Origin: Candidatus Aminicenantota bacterium
Lineage (GTDB): Bacteria; Acidobacteriota; Aminicenantia; Aminicenantales; Saccharicenantaceae
NCBI GenBank assembly: GCA_026393975.1
Contig: JAPKZD010000014.1
Coordinates: 64,486 to 128,485 of the forward strand
Reading direction: 5' to 3'
Length of the DNA: 64,000 nt
The notes below the pieces were generated by a model, which saw only the letters and a program-made list of their open reading frames with translations, was not told the DNA's origin and did no database searches. The first letter of the stretch is position 1. Each line of letters starts with the position of its first letter. Both the position numbers and the translations under genes were made by a program. Below are positions 24,695 through 32,286 of the stretch, piece after piece.

Positions 24695-25810
24695 TCAGTA
24701 GACGCAGGCGTGGGCGGCCTCGGCGTAGACGCGGAGGTTGGCCGGCGGGGTTTCGAAGAAATGATCGCAGCAGGAGAGGATGTAGCCGCCTTCGAAACCG
24801 ACCTTCTCGAAAAGCATTAGGACCATTTTCCGGATGGCTTCCGGAGAGCCTTCGGTCAGGATGTTGAATTGATCGAGTCCGCCGATGAGGGCCAGGCGGC
24901 GCCCGATCTTTGCCTTGAACTCCCACGGCTCCTGGTTGCCGCCGATCGAGGTCGGGGCCAGGGTTTCCGAGGCGTCGCAGCCGTTTCCGACGATGTGCTC
25001 TTCGATGCCCCTCGTTCCGCCGCATGTGTGGTAGACGATGGCGAAGCCGAGTGAGTGGAGGGCGTCGTGCATTTTCTTGTCGTAGGGAAGACAGTACTCC
25101 CGATGCAAGGCCGGGGAGATGAGCGTCGATGAAGCCGCGCCGCCCCCCGTTTCGACGAGGTCGAAGCGGGCTCCTTTCATGGACTCGATGAAGCGCAGTT
25201 TCTTCTCGAGGAGGATGCCGAGAAGCTCGTGGACCCAATCGGGTTTGTCGAAAGTGCGGAGGATGAGGTCCTGGGTGTCGATGAGGCAGGCGGCGTGCTG
25301 CCAGCAGCCGGCCTGGTCGCCCCAGACGAAGCCGCGCAGGATACCCCGGCCGCCGACCGCGTCGTAGGCCCGGCTGACCGGCGCCGGGGCGAGCTTCGGG
25401 ACGGGCATGTACTTGTCGATGAGCCGGATGTCGTCGTCGTGTTTGATCAGGTATTCCGCGACCCACGTCGTCATCCGATTGCCCTCGGTCCGGTAGGCGA
25501 GGGTCCCGCCCGGCGTGGTGATGGTGTGGCGACAGACCCGGTGGTCAGGGTCGGCGTCCAGCACTTCCGCTTCGTCCCGCCAATCGGGCGTCGAGAATTT
25601 GTTGAAGTCGGCGTCCGTCAGCCAGAACTGGCCCATGTCCTGGAAATACTGGATCGACGCGTCCAGGCCGAACATCCCGAAGGCCTCGATGTCGCTCGCC
25701 CCGCTCAGAAAGGTGTCGAGATGGTACTTCTGCCACTGGTGGACGGTCACCGGAAGGCGGTCGGGCTTCTCCCGGGCGAGGGCGCGGAGCATCCGCTCTT
25801 TGGAGGTCAC
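24695..25810 (-). CDS. Uroporphyrinogen-decarboxylase-family protein (MtaA/URO-D-like)
   Basis: A 371-residue TIM-barrel protein of the URO-D superfamily. The N-terminus TSKERMLRALAREKPDRLPV is the usual start of this group; later HTCGG and the SCCDHFFETPPANLRVYAEAA end match the methyltransferase-like URO-D proteins rather than heme HemE. HTCGG supplies a His-x-Cys pair that in MtaA-type enzymes binds zinc for methyl transfer. The GTG at 25810 is chosen because it starts the family sequence and lies 6 nt after a TATAAT box; there is no ribosome site. The upstream 38 residues of the longer frame overlap the promoter. No corrinoid protein gene is nearby, so the substrate is open. Confidence 0.82.
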   Translation of the reverse strand: MTSKERMLRALAREKPDRLPVTVHQWQKYHLDTFLSGASDIEAFGMFGLDASIQYFQDMGQFWLTDADFNKFSTPDWRDEAEVLDADPDHRVCRHTITTPGGTLAYRTEGNRMTTWVAEYLIKHDDDIRLIDKYMPVPKLAPAPVSRAYDAVGGRGILRGFVWGDQAGCWQHAACLIDTQDLILRTFDKPDWVHELLGILLEKKLRFIESMKGARFDLVETGGGAASSTLISPALHREYCLPYDKKMHDALHSLGFAIVYHTCGGTRGIEEHIVGNGCDASETLAPTSIGGNQEPWEFKAKIGRRLALIGGLDQFNILTEGSPEAIRKMVLMLFEKVGFEGGYILSCCDHFFETPPANLRVYAEAAHACVY

Positions 25811-25816
25811 AGCCGG

Positions 25817-25846
25817 ATTATAGAATGCCTGCCCGGGGAAGGTCAA
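25817..25846 (-). promoter_or_regulatory. Promoter of the URO-D-like gene (candidate leaderless)
   Basis: TTGACC (25846-25841), 18-bp spacer, TATAAT (25822-25817) on the minus strand. The GTG start codon at 25810 follows after 6 nt, so the expected transcription start coincides with it. Confidence 0.7.
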
Positions 25847-25913
25847 CGAGGGGCCAGAACCATTTGATTTTTCCGTCCCGTTCCGATAAAAGGAAGGGAC
25901 CAGGGAGGTTCCC

Positions 25914-27335
25914 ATGCCGCTCACGAAATTCCCTCGCGCTCAGAGGTCCATTCTCATCACGGTGATGGCCGCCGTAGTCGTCGGATATTTCGGCTGTTCC
26001 GGGAAGGCGCCGGAGCCGACGGCTGCAAAAAAGCCGCCCGTCCCGCTTCTTTCCGAAGCGAGCGTCCGCCTGTCCAACGACCCCGGCAAGACCGAGGTCT
26101 TCCGTGATGCCGGTCTCGGGCTCTTCATCCACTGGGGGCCGAACTCCCAAGTGGGGACGGAGATCTCCTGGCCCCTCTATAACGCCTCAGACGATTACAT
26201 CAGGAAATATTACAACCTGGCCGCGACCTTCAACCCGACGGCCTTCGATCCCGCAGAATGGGCCCGACTGGCCAAGCTCGCAGGCATGGAGTATGTCGTC
26301 TTTACGGCCAAGCACCACGACGGCTTCTGTATGTTCGACACGGAGCTCAGCGACTTCAAGATCACCCGGACGCCCTACGGCCGGGACATCGCAGGCATGG
26401 TCGCCGAGGCCTTCCGCAAGGAGGGCTTCCTCGTCGGCTTTTATTACTCTCCGGGCGATTTCCGTTACCAGTGGGAGACGGGCAAGCGCACCGGCCACAT
26501 CTACGAGCCGGACTTCGAAAGTCCGGCCTTGTTCGGCCCGAAGCAGAAGAGCTTCGTCGATTACGAGCGCGGCCAAATCGAGGAGCTCCTGACCCGCTAC
26601 GGCGACATCTTCATGCTCTGGTTCGACGGCAAGTGCGAGCCCCTCAAAAAGCACGCCTGGCGCGTCCGTCAGGACGTCTTCATCGGCCGCGGCGAGATCC
26701 CGACGCCCGAACAGGAGATCCCGGGCCAGGCCGCCGACTACGCTTGGGAAAGTTGCCTGACCACGAGCTACCAGTGGTCCTATCTCCCCGGCGCCGAAGT
26801 GCGGCCCGCGGCGGAGATCATCGAAAACCTCATCCATATCCGCGCCCGAGGCGGAAACATGCTCCTGAACATCGGGCCCCGGCCCGACGGACGGATCGCC
26901 CCGGCCGACGAGGACCTGCTCCGTGACCTGAGCCTGTGGATGATGCTCTACGGCGAAGCGGTCCGGGGCGTCCGGCCATGGGTCGTCACGAACGAGGGCG
27001 ACGTTTGGTTCACCCAGAAGCGTTCGGAGGGGACGGTCTATGCCTTGGCCGGGCTCGAGAAAAATTCCCGGAGTCTCATCCTCAAATCCGTCGCGGCCTT
27101 GCCCGAAACCAGGGTCACGCTTCTCGGCCAGGAAGGGGATTGTCCGTGGGAGCAAACGCCGGCCGGACTGAAAATCACCGTCACCCGGAAACAGACCATT
27201 CGCCTGGTCAAAGCGCCCGCCGGCCCGGACGAAAAGTCCGAGAGTTCCGACAAGCAGCGGCTGACCTGGGGGCCCGACTGGCCCGTGGCCCTCAAGATCA
27301 CGAAGGCCAAACCCGCGGCGGGAATCGGGAAATAG
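25914..27335 (+). CDS. GH29 alpha-L-fucosidase-like lipoprotein
   Basis: A 473-residue glycoside hydrolase family 29 protein. A basic N-terminus, hydrophobic segment and YFGCSG suggest a lipoprotein anchored at Cys28, though the lipobox is imperfect. The (beta/alpha)8 domain includes FIHWGPNS, VFTAKHHDGFCMFD and the nucleophile Asp238 in MLWFDGK. The C-terminal 90 residues form a beta-domain. It would release fucose from glycans at the outer or periplasmic face. The ATG at 25914 has GGGAGG upstream. It is divergent from the URO-D-like gene and is followed by a decayed symporter fragment that might once have imported sugar. Confidence 0.9.
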   Translation: MPLTKFPRAQRSILITVMAAVVVGYFGCSGKAPEPTAAKKPPVPLLSEASVRLSNDPGKTEVFRDAGLGLFIHWGPNSQVGTEISWPLYNASDDYIRKYYNLAATFNPTAFDPAEWARLAKLAGMEYVVFTAKHHDGFCMFDTELSDFKITRTPYGRDIAGMVAEAFRKEGFLVGFYYSPGDFRYQWETGKRTGHIYEPDFESPALFGPKQKSFVDYERGQIEELLTRYGDIFMLWFDGKCEPLKKHAWRVRQDVFIGRGEIPTPEQEIPGQAADYAWESCLTTSYQWSYLPGAEVRPAAEIIENLIHIRARGGNMLLNIGPRPDGRIAPADEDLLRDLSLWMMLYGEAVRGVRPWVVTNEGDVWFTQKRSEGTVYALAGLEKNSRSLILKSVAALPETRVTLLGQEGDCPWEQTPAGLKITVTRKQTIRLVKAPAGPDEKSESSDKQRLTWGPDWPVALKITKAKPAAGIGK

Positions 27336-27344
27336 GGCCCGAGA

Positions 27345-27673
27345 TGAGCACCCGAACCGCTTTACGCATCGCCGTCCTCACGCTCGTCGCCGCGGCCTCG
27401 CCGTCTTCCTCCTCGATTGGTTCAAGGCGACGACGGGATGGAACGTCCCCTCCATGATGGCGACGTTCTATCTCTTCCTGGTTTGTTCGGCGGTTCTCAT
27501 CGCCGTTTCGCTCGTCAAGCCCCATGTCCATACGGAGGAAAGCGCGGGGCTTGTCTTGGGCGCGCCCTGCCGATGCCCTGCGAGGGCCATGGGGCCCCGG
27601 CCTTTTCGACTACCGGCTTGTGTCCGCGGTCCTTTTCCTGGCGATGGTCGGGCTCTACGTCTTCTTCGGCTGA
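27345..27673 (+). pseudogene. C-terminal remnant of a sodium:solute symporter (SSS family)
   Basis: Read across three frames, this stretch gives the end of an SSS-family transporter. Frame 1 from 27345 gives RIAVLTLVAAA. One frame over, from about 27400, comes AVFLLDWFKATTGWNVPSMM and two membrane helices ending near VKPHVHTEESAGLV. A second shift near 27560 leads to ADALRGPWGPGLFDYRLVSA and the last helix FLAMVGLYVFFG, ending at TGA 27671-27673. The pattern of a hydrophilic G-L-V/W-x-x-P stretch followed by a last TM helix is typical of these symporters. The upstream nine-tenths of the gene is missing, replaced by the fucosidase gene. Assembly errors could explain the shifts but not the missing N-terminus. 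Confidence 0.7.
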
Positions 27674-27776
27674 GGTCACATGTTCCCGAACCCCCTCTTG
27701 TTTTTCGGCCCGGGGCGTGGAATAATTAGTCCGGTGGATGGGCGTTCCTGACGTCCGTTCTTAGGGAGGTTACAGG

Positions 27777-28244
27777 ATGGGAAACACGAAAACTATCTGG
27801 GAAGGGGACATCGCGCCGGACTTCACCCTGAAGGACCACCACAACCGGGATTTCCGCCTCTCCGAATTCGCCGGCCGGCGCGTGTTGCTGTCCTTTCATC
27901 CGTTGGCCTGGACTCCCGTCTGCGCCGACCAGATGAAAAGCCTCGAGAGCCAGAAGGCCGTCTTCGATGGCCTCAAAACCGTCGCCGTCGGCGTCAGCGT
28001 CGATTCGGTCCCGACCAAGCACGCCTGGGCCAAAGAGCTCGGCGTCAAGGAGACGCGGCTCCTCTGCGATTTCTGGCCGCACGGCGCCGTGGCCCACGCC
28101 TTGGGGGTCTTCCGCGACAAGGACGGCTTCTCCGAACGGGCCAATATCGTCGTCGACGAGAGCGGCCGCGTCGTTCTCATTAAGGTCTACGATATCCCGC
28201 AGCTTCCCGACATCGGGGAGATCGTCGCCTTCCTGAAGAAGTGA
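27777..28244 (+). CDS. Peroxiredoxin (AhpC/TSA family)
   Basis: A 155-residue thioredoxin-fold peroxidase. The peroxidatic motif is PLAWTPVC with Cys49; a second Cys occurs in RLLCDFWPHG. APDFTLKDHHNRDFRLSEF is the usual N-terminal strand-turn, and FVVDESG-like ANIVVDESGRVV the fourth strand. It reduces hydrogen or organic peroxides in the cytoplasm with thiol donors, AhpE-like in spacing. The ATG at 27777 has AGGGAGGT upstream. The nitroreductase-family gene follows after 63 bp on the same strand. Confidence 0.92.
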   Translation: MGNTKTIWEGDIAPDFTLKDHHNRDFRLSEFAGRRVLLSFHPLAWTPVCADQMKSLESQKAVFDGLKTVAVGVSVDSVPTKHAWAKELGVKETRLLCDFWPHGAVAHALGVFRDKDGFSERANIVVDESGRVVLIKVYDIPQLPDIGEIVAFLKK

Positions 28245-28307
28245 CCCGCCGCGGGGCCGGGCGTATCATAGCGGCTTCGCAAAAAATCCGGAAAAGGAGG
28301 ATTCCTC

Positions 28308-28865
28308 ATGGACGTCCATGCCGCCATCGAAACCCGCCGCGCCACGCGCTCGCTCGACCGCGTGGAGATCACCGCCGGCCTCGTCCGTGACCTGGCCTTT
28401 CACGCCCGGCTCGCGCCGTCGTGCTCCAACAATCAGCCCTGGCGGTTCGTCTTCGTCCATGATCCCGAAAAAATAGAGGCCATGAAGCCGGTGTTCAACG
28501 AGGGCAACCGGTGGTGTCATGCCGCCTCCCTGATCGTCGCCGTTTTCAGCCGGAAGGACGACGACTGCGTCGTCAAGGACCGGGAATACCATCAGTTCGA
28601 CACCGGGATGGCGACCGCCTTCCTCATCCTCAGGGCGACGGAGCTCGGACTCGTCGCCCATCCGATCGCCGGCTACAGCCCGAAAAAAACGCGCGAGGTC
28701 CTCGGCATTCCCGAAGAGTACCAGGTCATCACGCTCGTCCTCGTCGGGAAGAGGTCGGCGACGCTGAGCCCGGTCCTCTCGGAGAAGCAGATCGAAGCGG
28801 AGACGACCCGGCCGGAGCGCCTGCCGTTCGAGACGTTCGCCTTCGTGAACACCTATGGCGGCTAG
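28308..28865 (+). CDS. Nitroreductase-family flavoprotein
   Basis: A 185-residue nitroreductase-superfamily protein. The FMN motif TRRATRSLDRVEI is at the N-terminus, APSCSNNQPWRFVFV is the second motif, and ATELGLVAHPIAGY the third. It would reduce electrophilic aromatic or quinone compounds with NAD(P)H as a dimer. AAAGGAGG lies before the ATG at 28308. The peroxiredoxin gene upstream suggests a shared redox-stress role, but this is only context. A terminator-like hairpin follows directly after the stop codon. Confidence 0.9.
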   Translation: MDVHAAIETRRATRSLDRVEITAGLVRDLAFHARLAPSCSNNQPWRFVFVHDPEKIEAMKPVFNEGNRWCHAASLIVAVFSRKDDDCVVKDREYHQFDTGMATAFLILRATELGLVAHPIAGYSPKKTREVLGIPEEYQVITLVLVGKRSATLSPVLSEKQIEAETTRPERLPFETFAFVNTYGG

Positions 28866-28868
28866 GGT

Positions 28869-28983
28869 GGCAGCCCTCATCTGAAGGCAAAAGGTTCAGA
28901 TGAGGACAGTCGTCACGGCCGTAATTATCAACCGGCGGCCGTGACGGCAGCCCTCAGCTGAAGGCAAAGCCTTCAGATTAGGA
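28869..28983. repeat. Nested hairpin element: two 38-bp direct repeats flanking an inverted repeat
   Basis: Copies at 28869-28906 and 28946-28983 match at 33 of 38 positions. The first folds into a perfect CTCATCTGAA / TTCAGATGAG stem, the second into CTGAAGGC / GCCTTCAG. Between them CGTCACGGCCG (28911-28921) and CGGCCGTGACG (28936-28946) form an 11-bp inverted repeat. The second copy covers the last codons of the LysA-like gene. It may act as a bidirectional terminator between convergent genes and also looks like a REP-type repeat pair. Confidence 0.75.
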
Positions 28984-30217
28984 CTTCGCGGGGGATTTCC
29001 CGAAGGTTGAAGTTCGAGGCCATGCTCCGGCAGTAGGCGCCGGCGCACAGGACGGCGAGGACGTCGCCGCTTACGGGCAGGGGCATGGACCGTTCCCGTC
29101 CGAAAATATCCCCGGTTTCGCAGAGGTTCCCGGCGACGGTGATGCGGGCCCTGGCCTGGCCGTCGATCCGGGAGGCGTTGACGATCTCGTGGTGGGCCTG
29201 GAGATAGATGGCCGGCCGGGGCACGGTGTTGAACGTCCCGCCGTCGACGCAGGCGAAGATGTTGCCGTAACTCTCCTTGACGTACTCGACACCCAGGAGA
29301 AGGACGCCGGCGTCTCCGACCATGTATTTTCCGGGCTCGATGGCCAGGGCCTTGACCGCGAGTCCGGCCTTGGCGACGGCGCCCGAGAGATAGGCGATGT
29401 AATCCCCGACCGGGAACACGGCCCGGTTTTTCAGATACCGGGGACCGAAGCCTCCCCCGAAATCCAGGAATTCCAGCGGGAACCCGGCCTTTTCGACTTC
29501 CCGGGCCTTGCGGACCAGCCGGTCCACGGCCGCCCGGACCATGCCGAAATCCTCCCGGACCCAGCCCGAGCCGAGATGCTGGTGCAGGCCGACGGGATGG
29601 AAGCCGAGCCGCCGGGCCCGGGAAAAGACATCGATCACTTTTTTCGCTTCGACCCCGAACTTGATCGGCGTCCCGTCGGACGACCGTTTCCCGGCCGTGA
29701 TAACGCGGGCGTCGAAGCCGCGGCCGATACCCGGGTTCCAGCGCACGGACACCCTGATGGACTTGGACGGGAACTCCCGGCGCCTGACCTCGCTCATGAT
29801 ATCGAGCTGTTCGGCGGCGTCGATGTTGACGGTCAGACCGTCGATGCCGAAGACCGATCTGAGGTCGGCCCGGCTGACGCTCGTCCCCGTGAAGAGGATG
29901 CGCTCGGCCGGGAACCCGGCCTTGAGAGCCGTCTCGACCTCGCAGGGGGAAACGGCGTCGATCCAGGCGCCCCGCCTTTGGAGCAGCCGGAGGATGCCCC
30001 GGTGGGAGTTGGCTTTCATGGCATAGCAGATGCGGGCGGGAAGCGCGGAATGCCGGGTGAAGGCATCGTCGAGCTGGGCGTATCGCTCGAGGATGCGGTC
30101 CTTGCCGTAAACGTAGAGGGGCGTGCCGTAGCGCTCGGCCAAGGCCGCGGCGTCCCGGCCGGCGATCTGAAGCCTGTTTTCCCGGACGGCGACGAAATCG
30201 GTTTCCCACCAGTTCAT
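28973..30217 (-). CDS. Diaminopimelate-decarboxylase-like PLP enzyme (LysA type)
   Basis: A 414-residue fold-type III PLP enzyme. The TIM barrel holds the PLP lysine K68 in ICYAMKANSH, the Gly-rich phosphate loop FLDFGGGFG, EPGKYMVGDAG, and the C-terminal barrel motif CETGDIFG with the substrate-binding Cys. LysA makes lysine from meso-diaminopimelate; related enzymes act on other amino acids, so substrate assignment is tentative. The start overlaps the DUF72 stop by 4 nt (ATGA), so the pair is an operon. The last codons lie within a repeat element. Confidence 0.85.
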   Translation of the reverse strand: MNWWETDFVAVRENRLQIAGRDAAALAERYGTPLYVYGKDRILERYAQLDDAFTRHSALPARICYAMKANSHRGILRLLQRRGAWIDAVSPCEVETALKAGFPAERILFTGTSVSRADLRSVFGIDGLTVNIDAAEQLDIMSEVRRREFPSKSIRVSVRWNPGIGRGFDARVITAGKRSSDGTPIKFGVEAKKVIDVFSRARRLGFHPVGLHQHLGSGWVREDFGMVRAAVDRLVRKAREVEKAGFPLEFLDFGGGFGPRYLKNRAVFPVGDYIAYLSGAVAKAGLAVKALAIEPGKYMVGDAGVLLLGVEYVKESYGNIFACVDGGTFNTVPRPAIYLQAHHEIVNASRIDGQARARITVAGNLCETGDIFGRERSMPLPVSGDVLAVLCAGAYCRSMASNFNLREIPREVLI

Positions 30218-31149
30218 GTTTCATCTCCCTTGCCGTTTTTTCCGTCGGGGGCCCCGTCCGTCTTGAACAGGTCCATCTGGCCGGCTTGGAGCCTCCGGAC
30301 GATCTCTTTCAAGACCGGATACTTTTCGAGGAGAAGGTCGGGGATGTCGACCTTTTTGCCCGTGATCATGTTCCGGATCTGGAGGGCATTGGCCATGGCC
30401 TGCCCCTGGTAATGATTGTTCGTGATGACGTAGACCTTGCCGCTTTTCTTGCCGAGCTCCTTGATGCGCGTTATCCACTCCCCGAGCTCGTCCTTCGAAT
30501 AAAGATAATCGTAGCGGGCGTCGCGGCCGGCGCCTTCCCGGAACCAATTCTCATGATTCCGGCCGTGAAAGCGGACGTAGGCGAACTCGGGGGTCGTGCT
30601 CACGGCCGAGGGTTCGATCGAGTTCTTGAAAAGGGGCTGGTCGATGTTGCAGAAGCCGGCCCGGTTCTCGCGGAGCATCCCGTAGAAACCGGGCGTGTCC
30701 CAGCTCGCGTGACGGACCTCGACGGCCAGGGGATAACCGGTAAAGAAGCCGAAGAGGCGGAGGAGGTAGTCGGCGTTCTCGGGCGTATTGGCGTAGGACC
30801 AGGGGAATTGGACGAGGAGGGCGGCCAGCCGGCCCTGCAGCCGAATGAGGTCGGCCGCGGTCCTGAATTCGTCGACGTCCTTTTGAGTGAAGCCCTTGCG
30901 CTGGTGGGTGAAGACCTGGTGGAGCTTTACGGAGAAGAGGAAGTCCGGGCGGTTTTCGATTTTCTTCAGCCAGGACCGGGCCATAGCCGGGCTGGCCGGC
31001 CGGTAGAAGGTGCTGTTGACCTCGACGATGTCGATGTAATCGGCGAGATAGGGGAGGGCATGGAAGCCGCGGCCCTTCGGGACTGGGTAGACGATGCCGT
31101 CCCAGTCCTCGTAGCTCCAGCCCGCCGTCCCGACGTAATACTTGGCCAT
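30214..31149 (-). CDS. DUF72 family protein
   Basis: A 311-residue TIM-barrel protein of the DUF72 (YecE) family: KYYVGTAGWSYEDWDGIVYP at the N-terminus, VEVNSTFYRPAS, FLFSVKLHQVFTHQR, LLVQFPWSY, VEVRHASWD and YVRFHGRNHENWF are the family motifs in order. The biochemical function is unknown; a nuclease-like active site has been suggested for the fold. The ATG at 31149 is chosen because MAKYYVGTAGW is the family start and the -10 box lies 9 nt before it; no ribosome site is visible. It overlaps the LysA-like gene downstream. Confidence 0.9.
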   Translation of the reverse strand: MAKYYVGTAGWSYEDWDGIVYPVPKGRGFHALPYLADYIDIVEVNSTFYRPASPAMARSWLKKIENRPDFLFSVKLHQVFTHQRKGFTQKDVDEFRTAADLIRLQGRLAALLVQFPWSYANTPENADYLLRLFGFFTGYPLAVEVRHASWDTPGFYGMLRENRAGFCNIDQPLFKNSIEPSAVSTTPEFAYVRFHGRNHENWFREGAGRDARYDYLYSKDELGEWITRIKELGKKSGKVYVITNNHYQGQAMANALQIRNMITGKKVDIPDLLLEKYPVLKEIVRRLQAGQMDLFKTDGAPDGKNGKGDET

Positions 31150-31158
31150 GCGCCCGTT

Positions 31159-31187
31159 ATTGTACCCCCGGAACCGGCTTTTCTCAA
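31159..31187 (-). promoter_or_regulatory. Promoter of the DUF72-lysA-like pair (candidate leaderless)
   Basis: TTGAGA (31187-31182), 17-bp spacer, TACAAT (31164-31159) on the minus strand, with only 9 nt to the ATG. The mRNA would carry at most about 3 nt before the start codon. Confidence 0.7.
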
Positions 31188-31255
31188 TTCGCCGCGTCCT
31201 CTTTTCTTGGAAACGGCATTTCCGTTTGTGGTAAGTTAGAGCGTGGAGGACCAGC

Positions 31256-32230
31256 ATGGCCTACGAAGCTGTGAATTTTCCCGATAAGGTGAGAGAGGCG
31301 TATGGACGGATCCAAGCCGACATCAGGCGGACGCCGCTCGAATATTCCGAGCCGCTGAGCCGGGAGACAGGCGCCCGGGTTTACGTCAAGTGGGAGTGCG
31401 ACCAGGTCACGGGCTCGTTCAAGCTGCGAGGGGCGCTCAACAAACTCCGCTCGCTCTCTGACGCGGACAGGGGTCGGGGCGTCGTTTCGGCCTCGACGGG
31501 AAACCACGGCCTGGCCATCAGCCATGCCTCGAGGCTCGAGGGCATCGGGCTCAAGCTCTTCCTCCCGACGACGGTGGCGGAAGTCAAGAAAGCGAAGATC
31601 GAAGCCTTGGGGGTCGATGTTGAGCTCCAGGGGTCGAGCTGCGAGAAAACCGAAGCCATCGCCCGTGATTTCGCCGGGCGGACGGGGCGGGTCTTTGTCT
31701 CTCCTTATAACGACTGGGATATCGTCTTCGGTGCCGGAACGGTCGGGCTCGAACTCGCCGACGACCTCTCCCGTTTCGAAGACGTCCTCGTTCCCGTCGG
31801 CGGCGGCGGGCTCATCGCCGGGATAGCCGGTTTTCTCAAAGCGGCCAGGCCGGAGGCGCGTATCGTCGGGGTCGAGCCCGAGACGTCGGCCTTCATGGCC
31901 GCCTCCCTCGCGGCGGGCCGTCTCGTCGAGATCGACGAAAAAGAGACCATGGCCGACGCCGTCGCCGGCGGGATCGAGCCCGGCGCGATCACATTCCCAC
32001 TCTGCCGGGATATGGTCGATTTCATCGAAGTCGTCCCCGAATCCCTGATCGCCCGAAGCTTGGCACTCGTCCGCGAACACCACGGCCGGATGGTCGAGGG
32101 AGCGGGCGCGTTGCCCTTCGCCGCCCTGCTCCATTCGCCGGCGAAATGGCGGGATAGAACGGTCGTCGCGGTCGTCAGCGGCGGCAATATCGCCCCAGCA
32201 CGCTTCCGGGCGATCACGGGCCCGGCGTGA
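31256..32230 (+). CDS. Threonine/serine dehydratase family (PLP fold type II)
   Basis: A 324-residue enzyme of the serine/threonine dehydratase family. PLP Lys56 lies in TGSFKLRGAL; SASTGNHG is the substrate loop; VPVGGGGLIAGIAGF binds the phosphate. It would deaminate threonine or serine to the 2-oxo acid. There is no C-terminal ACT regulatory domain, so it resembles the catabolic or racemase-like class. Start ATG 31256 with GGAGG 7 nt upstream. It is divergent from the DUF72 gene. Its stop lies 56 nt before the next gene's start on the same strand. Confidence 0.9.
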   Translation: MAYEAVNFPDKVREAYGRIQADIRRTPLEYSEPLSRETGARVYVKWECDQVTGSFKLRGALNKLRSLSDADRGRGVVSASTGNHGLAISHASRLEGIGLKLFLPTTVAEVKKAKIEALGVDVELQGSSCEKTEAIARDFAGRTGRVFVSPYNDWDIVFGAGTVGLELADDLSRFEDVLVPVGGGGLIAGIAGFLKAARPEARIVGVEPETSAFMAASLAAGRLVEIDEKETMADAVAGGIEPGAITFPLCRDMVDFIEVVPESLIARSLALVREHHGRMVEGAGALPFAALLHSPAKWRDRTVVAVVSGGNIAPARFRAITGPA

Positions 32231-32286
32231 CGCTCGGGGCCTCTTGCACGCGGGCTCGGATTTGGACTAAGATGAGGGCGACGGCC

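Noticed and set aside
30286-31239. A 317-codon plus-strand frame opposite the DUF72 gene
   Set aside because: It is the antisense of DUF72, whose family motifs are unmistakable on the minus strand.
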